Positions 34,916 through 42,726 of a stretch of DNA of 43,536 nt are shown piece by piece. The notes beneath the pieces were generated by a model that had not been told where the DNA came from, ran no database searches, and was given only the letters and a program-made list of their open reading frames with translations. Position numbers and translations under genes: made by a program. The DNA is from a virus. Position 1 is the first letter of the stretch. Each line of letters opens with the position of its first letter. Location: positions 1-43,536 of IMG/VR virus record IMGVR_UViG_3300046368_000597; one strand, given 5' to 3'.

Positions 34916-34933
34916 GGGACCGTAACAGGTTCC
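34916..34933. other. Short hairpin (GGGACC/GGTTCC)
   Basis: GGGACC and GGTTCC can pair (one G-T wobble) around a GTAACA loop. It lies just after the T8 run and before the palindrome at 34966. No T-run follows it, so it is not a simple terminator. Confidence 0.35.
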
Positions 34934-34965
34934 GTCTGACTGAAACGATCTACATGAAACTTAAA

Positions 34966-34985
34966 CATATCACTTACGTGATATG
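34966..34985. repeat. Inverted repeat beside tandem late promoters (possible operator)
   Basis: Perfect 8-base arms CATATCAC and GTGATATG around a TTAC spacer, ending 4 bases before the first of two TATAAATA boxes. Symmetry and position suit a dimeric DNA-binding protein, or a hairpin at the end of the upstream transcript. No T-tract follows it. Confidence 0.5.
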
Positions 34986-34989
34986 CTAT

Positions 34990-34997
34990 TATAAATA
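34990..34997 (+). promoter_or_regulatory. Late promoter, perfect TATAAATA (first of a tandem pair)
   Basis: An exact TATAAATA match about 85 bases upstream of the 159-residue gene. A second exact copy follows 9 bases later. Confidence 0.7.
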
Positions 34998-34998
34998 T

Positions 34999-35006
34999 TA
35001 TAAATA
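34999..35006 (+). promoter_or_regulatory. Late promoter, perfect TATAAATA (second of a tandem pair)
   Basis: The second exact match, followed by AATAAAAATG. A start from here would give a leader of about 60 bases containing two hairpins before the ATG at 35075. Confidence 0.7.
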
Positions 35007-35013
35007 ATAAAAA

Positions 35014-35055
35014 TGTGTAGAGCGATAGCGATACACAGATGAACGTTAGTTCATC
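35014..35055 (+). promoter_or_regulatory. Leader with two consecutive hairpins
   Basis: TGTGTA (35014-35019) can pair with TACACA (35032-35037). Directly after it, GATGAAC (35038-35044) and GTTCATC (35049-35055) form a perfect 7-base stem with a GTTA loop. The two lie between the tandem late promoters and the ATG at 35075 and end about 19 bases before it. They could stabilise the message or control its translation. Confidence 0.45.
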
Positions 35056-35074
35056 TTGATAATTGAAAGTTATT

Positions 35075-35554
35075 ATGTCATCACCTTTGCTAAGAGCTCT
35101 TGTTAAAAAATCAAATGATCTACATAGTTGTTGGAAAACTGGAAACAGTGGACAGTGTCAAAAGTGTGAGCGTAATCAAGATAATAGTGATGGTTATCAG
35201 TTAACAGACTTTGACCATGAAGACTTAAAACTACTTGAAGAGATGATTGTAGATTATGAATATAATCAAATATCTCACCCAAAAAAAGTTACTGCTATCT
35301 ACAACGGAGAATTTACACTTCCGGTTGGAGCAAAATCGTCTGATACAACTCGACAACCAAGAATTGTTTGGGTGCTAGATCGAACTATTGGTAATGCAAT
35401 TATATCTGGCAAAGTTATACAGGCAGCAAACACTTTAGGATGGGCAAGCACTTGTGAATCAAAAGATGATAAAATATTAATTGGTCTTGGATTTCGCGAT
35501 AGAGGCGGTTCAGAAGCCTATGACGAAGCATTTGTCAAACAGATATACAAGTAA
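35075..35554 (+). CDS. Conserved-looking protein of unknown function with Cys/His cluster
   Basis: 159 residues from the ATG at 35075; a TTG four codons upstream is possible, but neither has a strong Shine-Dalgarno. Residues 17-31 carry His17, Cys19, Cys28 and Cys31 (LHSCWKTGNSGQCQKC), a candidate single zinc site. The rest is a mixed alpha/beta protein with VTAIYNGEFTLPVG and RIVWVLDRTIGNAIISG, and no known catalytic motif. It has its own tandem late promoters and structured leader, so it is probably made late. Function unknown. Confidence 0.65.
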   Translation: MSSPLLRALVKKSNDLHSCWKTGNSGQCQKCERNQDNSDGYQLTDFDHEDLKLLEEMIVDYEYNQISHPKKVTAIYNGEFTLPVGAKSSDTTRQPRIVWVLDRTIGNAIISGKVIQAANTLGWASTCESKDDKILIGLGFRDRGGSEAYDEAFVKQIYK

Positions 35555-35557
35555 TTG

Positions 35558-35565
35558 TATAAATA
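35558..35565 (+). promoter_or_regulatory. Late promoter, perfect TATAAATA
   Basis: An exact late octamer (TGTATAAATAATAG) in the 39-base gap before the gene at 35594, followed by an AAGGA Shine-Dalgarno. Spacing to the ATG is 28 bases. Confidence 0.8.
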
Positions 35566-35593
35566 ATAGTAACACAAACAAGGATGTACTACG

Positions 35594-36220
35594 ATGAACG
35601 TATTTCAAATTATTGCTGAAGATCAAGAACTAGATGAAGTGATTCCATTTACTAAAAAAGCTAAGATGATGAAAAAAGCTGGTAAAGCAGCCAAAGGTGC
35701 TACCAAAGACGAAGCACGTCAGCTAGAAGTTGAACTACTTACATATTTAAAAACATCTGGACAGACAGCAACAGCTGATGCTGTTTTGAAATACTTTGAT
35801 CAAAAAGGTTATGGCAATGTTGCAGCGCCAATTATTGCTAATCTAAAAACCAAAGGAAATAAAAAAGCTGATCGTCAAACAGCAAAAGCTGACAAGCGTC
35901 AAGCCAAAGCAGATGCTAAAGCAGCAGCACAAGCCGATGCAGAAAAGGCAGCAGGTTTAGAAAAACAACGTCAAGGTATGGCAGCAATGTCAAGTATGTA
36001 CAGTGAAGCAGAAGGCCAAGATGTATTAACTAAACGTGAAGTGCGTGGTATTATCAAACAGGTTGTACAAAAAGGTTATGGCGGAGCAGCAGGATTTGGT
36101 AAAGGAAAGTTTGCAGCACCTGATCCAAAATTTAAGTCAGCAAATGCTAAAATTGATCCAGCAATCCAAAAAGCTTCTGACATGTTGAAAAAAGCAGGAT
36201 ACACAGTAACTAAAACTTAA
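35594..36220 (+). CDS. Ala/Lys-rich protein, possible capsid-targeted internal protein
   Basis: 208 residues, no known domain. The first 15 residues (MNVFQIIAEDQELDE) resemble the capsid-targeting peptides of T4 internal proteins, which begin M-x-x-(F/Y)-x-x-(F/I)-I-A-E and are cut by the prohead protease after a (L/I)-x-E motif; here I-A-E ends at residue 9. Residues about 20-60 and 90-130 are highly basic and Ala-rich (KKAKMMKKAGKAAKG, KADKRQAKADAKAAAQ) and likely helical, suiting DNA binding. The C-terminus (GKGKFAAPDPKF) is also basic. It has a perfect late promoter. A DNA-associated head protein is an inference; a simple DNA-binding protein remains possible. Confidence 0.6.
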   Translation: MNVFQIIAEDQELDEVIPFTKKAKMMKKAGKAAKGATKDEARQLEVELLTYLKTSGQTATADAVLKYFDQKGYGNVAAPIIANLKTKGNKKADRQTAKADKRQAKADAKAAAQADAEKAAGLEKQRQGMAAMSSMYSEAEGQDVLTKREVRGIIKQVVQKGYGGAAGFGKGKFAAPDPKFKSANAKIDPAIQKASDMLKKAGYTVTKT

Positions 36221-36438
36221 AAGTAAGGCTGTCCAGTTTTTTGAGCAGTCTCTAGATTTTCTGTGGCTAGTTTAGATATAACTTCTTTATCATCTGGCGA
36301 AAGCATATATGCATCATCATAAGATAGAGATCCTCGCATGTGCCAGCATATTTTTGCCATATCGTATCTAATTTGTTTTACTTCGTCTTCAAGGACCTTA
36401 ACTTCTTTAAGAATGTCTTCAACTGAAAGTGCTAAGAT
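36217..36438 (-). CDS. Small protein after gp26-like gene, no standard start codon
   Basis: An open frame of 73 codons without ATG, GTG or TTG at a sensible place. It reads LSVEDILKEVKVLEDEV, then QIRYDMAKICWHMRGSLSYD, DAYMLSPDDKEVISKL and a TGQPYF end. The first part is a heptad-like charged helix, and the composition looks like real protein. The frame can begin at ATC (36436-36438), which overlaps the TAG stop of the upstream gene, as coupled phage starts do; an ATT at codon 9 is another option, and internal ATG codons would remove the helix. It converges with the plus-strand gene, and the two stop codons overlap. Function unknown. Confidence 0.5.
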   Translation of the reverse strand: MLALSVEDILKEVKVLEDEVKQIRYDMAKICWHMRGSLSYDDAYMLSPDDKEVISKLATENLETAQKTGQPYF

Positions 36439-37295
36439 CCTGATGCGAAAAAATTTGAAGCATCAAAGTTGATTGGTATTTCCATAGTATCTGGAGCACC
36501 GTCAGCTCTGTCCTCTTCGCTAGTTACAATTTTTCTTGGCTTAACTGTAAACTTTTTTCTTTGTTCATCAACATGATCGAGAATTGATTTGTAAACATCA
36601 ACTGGAGCATTTTCTAAAAAGTCAGCTAAGTGTCTTGTGTCGGTAACAGTATTTCCGTCAACTGTAATTGACTTTACACTATTAAACACATTAGCAATAT
36701 TAATATCAGTTAAACGCTGAAATGTTTCGTTGAACTTTTGAATCTTTTCACCTTCGCTCATGTCGTCGTCGTTAACAATTTTAAGAATACGCTGTTCCTC
36801 AAATGTTTTAAGAGCAACATCGGTAAACTGTTTGTACGTCATTGGAGCAGTTTCGATTGTAAATTCGTTATGTGTAAAACTAGTTTGATATTCGTTAACA
36901 ACTAATTCGTCTAAGATTTCAACTAGATTTGCTTCAAATGCACGTTCGTTTTCAGTACCCGGAATAGTAAACTCTAACGATAGTGACTCTCCGTATGTAG
37001 CAATACGTATTGCCGTTAACAATGCATCGAGATCAATATTTGGAACTAACCAAGCGTTTTTAATACCAGGACAGCAATTTTGAATTACACTTACTGTACT
37101 TTGTCCATTTAACAAAGCATCTGGTGTTTTAATCATAATTTCATCTTTAGCTGTCATAGCATACACTGCAACTTTACCATCTTCGGTTAATTCGATTGTA
37201 CCTTGCGGATAGAACAAACCTTTGCTAGGTAGGTCGATATATAGTTTAGGCTGACGAAAATGTTTCATCAGTGGATTTGGTTTAATCTCAGTCAT
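36432..37295 (-). CDS. 26: Baseplate hub protein gp26-like
   Basis: 287 residues. The conserved opening HFRQPKLYIDLPSKGLFYPQ, then VYAMTAKDEIMIKTPDALLN, and the CCPGIKNAWLVPNIDLDALL block with IRIATYGE are typical of T4-like marine phage proteins annotated as gp26/hub assembly proteins. Residues about 150-215 are helical and charged. In T4, gp26 is needed for hub assembly. It faces the tape-measure gene across a 74-base divergent promoter region. The exact T4 counterpart (gp26 or gp51) is uncertain. Confidence 0.75.
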   Translation of the reverse strand: MTEIKPNPLMKHFRQPKLYIDLPSKGLFYPQGTIELTEDGKVAVYAMTAKDEIMIKTPDALLNGQSTVSVIQNCCPGIKNAWLVPNIDLDALLTAIRIATYGESLSLEFTIPGTENERAFEANLVEILDELVVNEYQTSFTHNEFTIETAPMTYKQFTDVALKTFEEQRILKIVNDDDMSEGEKIQKFNETFQRLTDINIANVFNSVKSITVDGNTVTDTRHLADFLENAPVDVYKSILDHVDEQRKKFTVKPRKIVTSEEDRADGAPDTMEIPINFDASNFFASGS

Positions 37296-37305
37296 AATTT
37301 CTCCG

Positions 37306-37313
37306 GATAAATA
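37306..37313 (+). promoter_or_regulatory. Late promoter for the tape-measure/portal operon (GATAAATA)
   Basis: GGATAAATAC on the plus strand, one mismatch to TATAAATA, 56 bases before the GTG start of the tape-measure gene. It lies between the minus-strand late octamer and the minus-strand gene it serves. Confidence 0.6.
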
Positions 37314-37335
37314 CTTTGTTAAGTATATATCTATG

Positions 37336-37343
37336 TATTTAAG
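37336..37343 (-). promoter_or_regulatory. Late promoter for the gp26-like gene (CTTAAATA)
   Basis: The minus strand reads CTTAAATACATAG, a TAAATA core with two mismatches, 40 bases upstream of the gp26-like ATG. The transcript would run through the plus-strand octamer at 37306. Confidence 0.45.
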
Positions 37344-37369
37344 TGCGCAGTTAATTTAGGAACACAGTC

Positions 37370-39970
37370 GTGGCAGAAACAGAAATTTTAAATGTAGGCG
37401 GTCCTCAGGGCGTTGCTAGTGAAGCAACCCTACTAAAACTTATTGATTTAACACGCCAGCAACAGCGTGGCCAAGGATCGGCTGCCCAAGCTGAAGCAAA
37501 ACTAAGGCAAACACACAATGCTGCAATCAAAAAAGGTTCAGATAATGTTGGTGTACTTGGCAAAGCAGCACAAGCCGGCGCAAAGGCATTTGATACATAC
37601 ACAAAGGTTTTAAAAGACGGTGTTGGCGGAGTAAGTGACTTCACTGACTCAATGAAGTTTTTACCTAGCACAATGAAATCTCTAATACGTTTTGCAGATG
37701 CAAGCACACATCAGTTTAGAGAACTTAGTCAAGTTGGTGCAGGATTTGGTAATAGTATTTTTGAAATGAACAAAGTAGCTGCAACCAGCGGAATGGCAAT
37801 GACAGATTTTTACGAAACTGTAAACGCAAATTCTACTACAATGCGTTTTTTAAGTGGCAGTGTACAAGAAGGTGCTAAACGTTTTGCAGAAGTGTCGCAT
37901 GGATTGCGTTCAAGCGATTTAGGTGAAACACTTTTTAATATGGGTTTCTCAATTGGAGAAATAAACGAAGGGTTCCTAACCTATACAAATAATATGCAAC
38001 GCCAGGGTATGCTGCAAGGCATGTCCAATCGAGAACTAATTGAAGGTAGTGCAGATTATCTAAAACAAATTGATTTGTTAGCAAAAGCAACCGGCGCAAG
38101 TAGAAAAGAATTTTTAAATCAAACTGAAGCACTACAAGAAAGTTCTCAGTTTCAGTCATTACTAGCAAGAGCCGGAGAAGGTGCTGACGATTTAACTAAT
38201 AACCTTGCGTTTGCTGCACAAACTCTAGGCGGACAGTTTACAGACGATTTAGTTCAAATTTCAAGTGGCACAGGCGGACTAACTGATCTAGGTATAGCAC
38301 TACAACAAGTAAATGGCGGCAAGGCGTTTACAGATCTTATGAAAAATGCTGAGAACATGGATCCAAATGAGTTTATGAGACAATTTAGTGCTCTTGCTCC
38401 TGATATTAGAGACAGTATCAAAAGCCAGTTTAGCCCAGCCGAAATGAGATTATTACAAGGTACACCTCTAGGTGCATTGTTTGATACACTCGGAGGGTTT
38501 TCAAGAGCCGCAGGAATTAATGTTGATAAAATAATCGAAGAACAAGAACAACGAGATGCAGTTACCTCTGCGTTTGCAGGGTTCCAACAAGCTGTTGCTG
38601 ATCTATCAAAGTTTATAACAGATAACTTTCTAAAAAGTGAAACATTTAAAAGTTTAAAAGAACTAGGTACTAGTTTGTCAGCTTCGTTTGCTACGTTGTT
38701 TGGTCCTGTTTCGCAAGACGGATCATTTAAAAATGCATCAGACGGCATTTCAAAATTTGTAACAATGGTTGACACTTTTGTAAAAGAAAATTTAATCGAT
38801 CCAATAACAGCAGAAGTTAACAAATTTACTACTCATATGAAAAACGATGGCGATGCAGGAACATATTTTAAAGATAAATTAACAGCAGCTGGTAATAAGA
38901 TTTTAGATTTTTTCTTAGGTGCAGTTGGTGAAAATGAATTTGGCGAAGCAGGTAGAGGACAACGCGAAGGCGGACTGTTTTCAAAAGTTGGAGATGCACT
39001 TTCAAGCGTATTTGAAAATGAAGGATTTAGAGCAAGAATAAAAGGAATGTTTAGCGATGTTGCATTGTTAGCATCAGATTCAATTGCAGGTTGGTTTGAC
39101 TCTGAAGCAGCAAAAGCCTCACTTGGAGAACTTAAAAACGGTATACTAAAAGCAATGGGCTTTAAAACCGAAGAAGGGTCAAAAACAGTTTTTGAACAAT
39201 TAAAAGATAGAGTATTAGGCGAGGCAGCCTCGCCTAGTGATAGTTTAATGAAACGAATAGAAACAAAAATATTTGGAGTAAGAGACGAATCGCAAGGAGA
39301 AATGTCAGTAATGGGTCGTGTAATTGATGAACTAATAACTGGTATTACAAATGCGTTTGCTTCGGAATCGTTTAAAACTAAAATGGACGAAATTGTAGAT
39401 ACACTAAAACCTGTAATAGATTCTTCTATAAGAAAGTTACTAGAAGCATTAAACAGCACATTTCTTGGATACTTTATTCCAAATTCATCATTTGCAGGTG
39501 CCGAAGAACAACAATCAGGACTAGCAGATCAACTAAGAGTATTGGCAGAAACACCCGGCTTGGGTTACTCTGCGCCACGCAATCAAGGCGAAACTGATCG
39601 TCAGTATATAGCACGAATAATAGAAAGTGGCGACTTAATGGGTGCATATGCTGAGAGTGGTAGAAATATATTAGGACAACTTGGTAATCTTGAAGCTAAT
39701 AATCCAAACTTAGTTCCTATAAGACATGTTGGTACATTGCGAGCTACTGGAAAAACTACAGAACCTGAAGGTGGTTTAATGAATATTAGTCAAGGTGAGC
39801 GTGTACTCAACCCATCAGAAGCAGCAGCATACAACAGTCAATCTGACCTTGGAGGTGCTATCAATAGACTAAATACTACTACCGCACAATTAGTAACACT
39901 AATGAAACAGAATAACAGAATCACCAGCGGTATCAGTAATGACTTCTTGAAAGGATCGTTAACAGTATGA
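37370..39970 (+). CDS. Tail tape-measure protein (gp29-like role)
   Basis: 866 residues, GTG start with TTTAGGA upstream. It is Gly/Ala-rich and mostly helical. The N-terminal helix repeats (LLKLIDLTRQQQRGQGSAAQ) are followed by a long region with LRSSDLGETLFNMGFSIGEI and KATGASRKEFLNQTEALQES. The middle has alternating helical segments about 100-150 residues apart (SKVGDALSSVFENEGFRARI). The end carries ISQGERVLNPSEAAAYNSQ and a final helix, a pattern common at the C-termini of tape-measure proteins. In T4 the equivalent is gp29 (590 residues); a longer protein predicts a longer tail. It overlaps the portal start by 4 bases (ATGA). Confidence 0.75.
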   Translation: MAETEILNVGGPQGVASEATLLKLIDLTRQQQRGQGSAAQAEAKLRQTHNAAIKKGSDNVGVLGKAAQAGAKAFDTYTKVLKDGVGGVSDFTDSMKFLPSTMKSLIRFADASTHQFRELSQVGAGFGNSIFEMNKVAATSGMAMTDFYETVNANSTTMRFLSGSVQEGAKRFAEVSHGLRSSDLGETLFNMGFSIGEINEGFLTYTNNMQRQGMLQGMSNRELIEGSADYLKQIDLLAKATGASRKEFLNQTEALQESSQFQSLLARAGEGADDLTNNLAFAAQTLGGQFTDDLVQISSGTGGLTDLGIALQQVNGGKAFTDLMKNAENMDPNEFMRQFSALAPDIRDSIKSQFSPAEMRLLQGTPLGALFDTLGGFSRAAGINVDKIIEEQEQRDAVTSAFAGFQQAVADLSKFITDNFLKSETFKSLKELGTSLSASFATLFGPVSQDGSFKNASDGISKFVTMVDTFVKENLIDPITAEVNKFTTHMKNDGDAGTYFKDKLTAAGNKILDFFLGAVGENEFGEAGRGQREGGLFSKVGDALSSVFENEGFRARIKGMFSDVALLASDSIAGWFDSEAAKASLGELKNGILKAMGFKTEEGSKTVFEQLKDRVLGEAASPSDSLMKRIETKIFGVRDESQGEMSVMGRVIDELITGITNAFASESFKTKMDEIVDTLKPVIDSSIRKLLEALNSTFLGYFIPNSSFAGAEEQQSGLADQLRVLAETPGLGYSAPRNQGETDRQYIARIIESGDLMGAYAESGRNILGQLGNLEANNPNLVPIRHVGTLRATGKTTEPEGGLMNISQGERVLNPSEAAAYNSQSDLGGAINRLNTTTAQLVTLMKQNNRITSGISNDFLKGSLTV

Positions 39971-41688
39971 GTTGGAAAAAGCACTTTACACCAGTTGCAA
40001 CCAGTATGAATGTTTCGGGTAGTTATTCTCCTTTTAGTTTTTCAAAAGGAACTGGCGTTGGTCCTGCGGCAGCAAATTATAGTAGTCATCTTCCTGATGT
40101 ATATGTAGGCTCACCAAATCGTATCGAACGCTATGGCCAATACAATACTATGGATAATGACAGTGAAGTTAATGCTGCATTGGATATCCTTGCAGAATTT
40201 TGTAGTCAAAAAAACAAAGAGAACGAAACACCGTTCAAAATGAAATTTAACAAATCGCCAACCAATAGTGAAGTACAAATTATTGGACAGTACTTGAAGC
40301 AATGGTGTAAGATTCAAGAGTTTGAAAAGCGTATTTTTAAAATTATCAGAAATACTTTTAAATACGGTGACCAATTTTTTATTAGAGATCCGGAAACACA
40401 AAAATGGTTTCATGTTGATCCTGCTAACATTACAAAAATTATTGTTAACGAAAGTGACGGCAAACGTCCAGAACAGTATATTGTAAAAGACCTTAATATT
40501 AGCTTTGAATCGCTAAGTGCAACTAAATTAAATACCAACCAGGCATATGGTCCACAGGGCGGCGCTGGTTATCAAACACTTGACCAAAAATTTATGACAG
40601 GCAGAACACCCGACGGTAGTAGCAGCAGATGGAGTACTGAAAGTAACGAAACTGCTATTGATGCACAGCACGTAGTTCACCTGAGTATGAGCGAAGGATT
40701 AGATCAAAATTTTCCTTTTGGCAATAGTTTACTTGAAAGTATTTTTAAAGTATACAAACAAAAAGAATTACTCGAAGATGCTATTATTATCTATCGAGTA
40801 CAACGTGCGCCAGAGCGCAGAGTATTCTACGTTGATGTGGGCAACATGCCGTCACACCTTGCTATGCAGTTTGTGGAGCGTGTAAAAACGGAAATCCATC
40901 AGAGACGAATCCCATCCAAGACCGGAGGCGGACAAACTGTCATAGACAGCAGCTACAACCCTCTGTCAATCAACGAAGACTACTTCTTTCCTCAAACTGC
41001 TGAAGGTAGAGGATCTAAAGTTGAAACACTACCAGGCGGTACTAATTTAGGTGAAATTGACGATTTAAAATATTTTACCAACAAACTACTTAGAGGTTTA
41101 AGAATTCCTTCAAGTTACTTGCCAACTGGCGCAGACGATAGTGCAAGCCAGTACAATGACGGCAGAGTTGGTACTGCATACATTCAAGAGCTACGCTTTA
41201 ATAATTACTGTGAACGCTTGCAAAGTATGATTACACAGGTTTTTAACAACGAATTTAAATTGTACCTAACCAACAAAGGTATCAATGTTGATGTTGCTAT
41301 GTTTGACTTAACAATTCAACCTCCGCAAAACTTTGCAAGTTATAGACAAGCAGAACTTGATAGTAATAGAATTAGTACATTTACACAAATGCAGCAGGTT
41401 CCGTTTATTTCTAACCGTTTTGCACTACAACGTTTCCTAGGAATGAGCAAAGAAGAAGTTGCTGAGAACGAACGTATGTGGCGTGAAGAAAATGATGAAT
41501 TTTTCTCAGCTGGCCCAACTGATGCCGCAGCACAGCTAAGAGACGCAGGCATTAGCGGAAGTGACATTTCAGACGATACAGAAGCAGCAATGGGCGATGA
41601 ACTAGACGACAACGATCCAATTACAGGAGATGCTGGAGATGTAGGTGGCGCTGGCGGCGGCACTCCAGATACTACACCAGAGGCATAA
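39967..41688 (+). CDS. 20: Portal vertex protein gp20
   Basis: 573 residues (T4: 524). Clear gp20 features: RIERYGQYNTMDNDSEVNAA near residue 55, KIIRNTFKYGDQFFIRDPET near 120-140, YRVQRAPERRVFYVDVGNMP near 278-297, and RGLRIPSSYLPTG near 378. The dodecameric portal starts prohead assembly, is the channel for DNA packaging and later joins the tail neck. The C-terminal 60 residues are acidic and Gly-rich (DDTEAAMGDELDDNDPITGD), longer than in T4. It follows the tape-measure gene directly, unlike T4, where gp19 precedes gp20. Confidence 0.96.
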   Translation: MSWKKHFTPVATSMNVSGSYSPFSFSKGTGVGPAAANYSSHLPDVYVGSPNRIERYGQYNTMDNDSEVNAALDILAEFCSQKNKENETPFKMKFNKSPTNSEVQIIGQYLKQWCKIQEFEKRIFKIIRNTFKYGDQFFIRDPETQKWFHVDPANITKIIVNESDGKRPEQYIVKDLNISFESLSATKLNTNQAYGPQGGAGYQTLDQKFMTGRTPDGSSSRWSTESNETAIDAQHVVHLSMSEGLDQNFPFGNSLLESIFKVYKQKELLEDAIIIYRVQRAPERRVFYVDVGNMPSHLAMQFVERVKTEIHQRRIPSKTGGGQTVIDSSYNPLSINEDYFFPQTAEGRGSKVETLPGGTNLGEIDDLKYFTNKLLRGLRIPSSYLPTGADDSASQYNDGRVGTAYIQELRFNNYCERLQSMITQVFNNEFKLYLTNKGINVDVAMFDLTIQPPQNFASYRQAELDSNRISTFTQMQQVPFISNRFALQRFLGMSKEEVAENERMWREENDEFFSAGPTDAAAQLRDAGISGSDISDDTEAAMGDELDDNDPITGDAGDVGGAGGGTPDTTPEA

Positions 41689-41691
41689 ATA
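41684..41691 (+). promoter_or_regulatory. T4-type late promoter over the portal stop codon (CATAAATA)
   Basis: GGCATAAATAATTAC overlaps the TAA stop of the portal gene (41686-41688). It is only 5 bases from the ATG at 41697, so it probably serves the gene at 41958 rather than the small gene. Confidence 0.5.
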
Positions 41692-41696
41692 ATTAC

Positions 41697-41948
41697 ATGA
41701 TACTAAGAGAGCTATATTATTTTGATAAACAAACAATGGAACCTCAAGAAGACCAGAGGTATGTTTCTGATGACGATGAAACACCAATTTCAATCGATGA
41801 TACTCGAAAAACACGATTAACTCTTAAAGACATCAATCGAGCACGTAGGGCGGACGATGCTCATAGAAAAGAATCTGAAAATGATTTATTATACATTAGG
41901 GCAATGTATGGAATAGCTGCTCAAGGCGGTGAAGAAGCTATAGCATAG
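41697..41948 (+). CDS. Small acidic/basic protein following the portal gene, unknown
   Basis: 83 residues. It opens with MILRELYYFDKQTMEPQEDQ, has an acidic stretch (YVSDDDETPISIDDT) and a basic helix (LTLKDINRARRADDAHRKE), and ends in a hydrophobic helix. No domain is recognised. Its start has only a distant AGAGG as Shine-Dalgarno; a second ATG (41736) has none. In T4 the small prohead-core genes lie after gene 20, and a head-assembly role fits the location, though the sequence itself is not like gp67 or gp68. Confidence 0.6.
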   Translation: MILRELYYFDKQTMEPQEDQRYVSDDDETPISIDDTRKTRLTLKDINRARRADDAHRKESENDLLYIRAMYGIAAQGGEEAIA

Positions 41949-41957
41949 GAGTAAATT

Positions 41958-42719
41958 TTGCCCAAAATTTTTATTCCTGGTGAAACTAAAGCCCAACGGA
42001 AAGCTCGAAAGCGTGAAGAGAAAGCAGCTCACAATCAGCGACTTAAAGTTGCACAAAGAAGTGTACTTCCACCAAAACCAAAACCAGCTCCCGACAGCCC
42101 GGGCCCAAATGATCAAATCAAAAGAAGCGACATTGTTTTTGTTTTAGGCAATGGAACTAGCCGAAAACCAGTCAAATCAGAGGAATTGCGAGCGCACGGA
42201 ACTATCTATGGCTGTAATGCATTATTTAGAGAGTTTATTCCTGATTACTTGATAGCAGTTGATACTAAAATGATTAGAGAGATATCAACTGCTGGGTATC
42301 AGCACCATCATCCAGTTTGGACAAATCCTAACAAATACACTAGATCTGTTGAAAAATTAAACCTTTTTAATCCAAATTTAGGTTGGAGTAGTGGACCAAC
42401 TGCACTTAACTTTGCAAGCAATCAGTTCCCTAAAGAGGTGTATATTTTAGGCTTTGATTATCAAGGAATTGGAAGAAAGAACGAATTAGTAAACAATGTG
42501 TATGCTGGTACCGAAAACTACAAAAAGCTACATGATAGAGCAACATACTTTGGAAACTGGGAAAGACAAACATCTACAGTAATTCAAAAAAATCCTAGAA
42601 TTAGATATATAAGAGTAGTTGAAGTTGAACCGTACTTTGTACCAAATTCATTAGAAGGACATGATAATCTTAGACATATTACTGTAGAAAAGTTTAAACA
42701 AAAGTTCAAATTATCATAA
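41958..42719 (+). CDS. DUF115/MptE-like Rossmann protein
   Basis: 253 residues from TTG, with AGGAGTAAATT directly upstream. The first 50 residues are basic (KAQRKARKREEKAAHNQRL). Then RSDIVFVLGNGTSRKPVKS opens a Rossmann-like fold, with YGCNALFREFIPDYLIAVD, a GWSSGPTALNFASNQF segment and EVYILGFDYQGI. This order (GNGxS, 'YGCNAL', 'D-x-x-x-x-D', 'SSGP-x-A') resembles the DUF115/6-hydroxymethylpterin-pyrophosphokinase-like family, also linked to surface-glycan synthesis. The substrate is not readable from sequence. It is unusual within the head-gene cluster, between portal and core genes. Confidence 0.6.
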   Translation: MPKIFIPGETKAQRKARKREEKAAHNQRLKVAQRSVLPPKPKPAPDSPGPNDQIKRSDIVFVLGNGTSRKPVKSEELRAHGTIYGCNALFREFIPDYLIAVDTKMIREISTAGYQHHHPVWTNPNKYTRSVEKLNLFNPNLGWSSGPTALNFASNQFPKEVYILGFDYQGIGRKNELVNNVYAGTENYKKLHDRATYFGNWERQTSTVIQKNPRIRYIRVVEVEPYFVPNSLEGHDNLRHITVEKFKQKFKLS

Positions 42720-42726
42720 AAATTAT

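Noticed and set aside
34593-35062. tRNA, tmRNA or group I intron in the intergenic region
   Set aside because: No acceptor/T-loop pair, no tag-peptide frame, and no P-Q-R-S-type core could be found by eye.
38254-39459. Long minus-strand open frames opposite the tape-measure gene
   Set aside because: The plus-strand frame is continuous and protein-like, and the antisense frames have no start signals or recognisable motifs.
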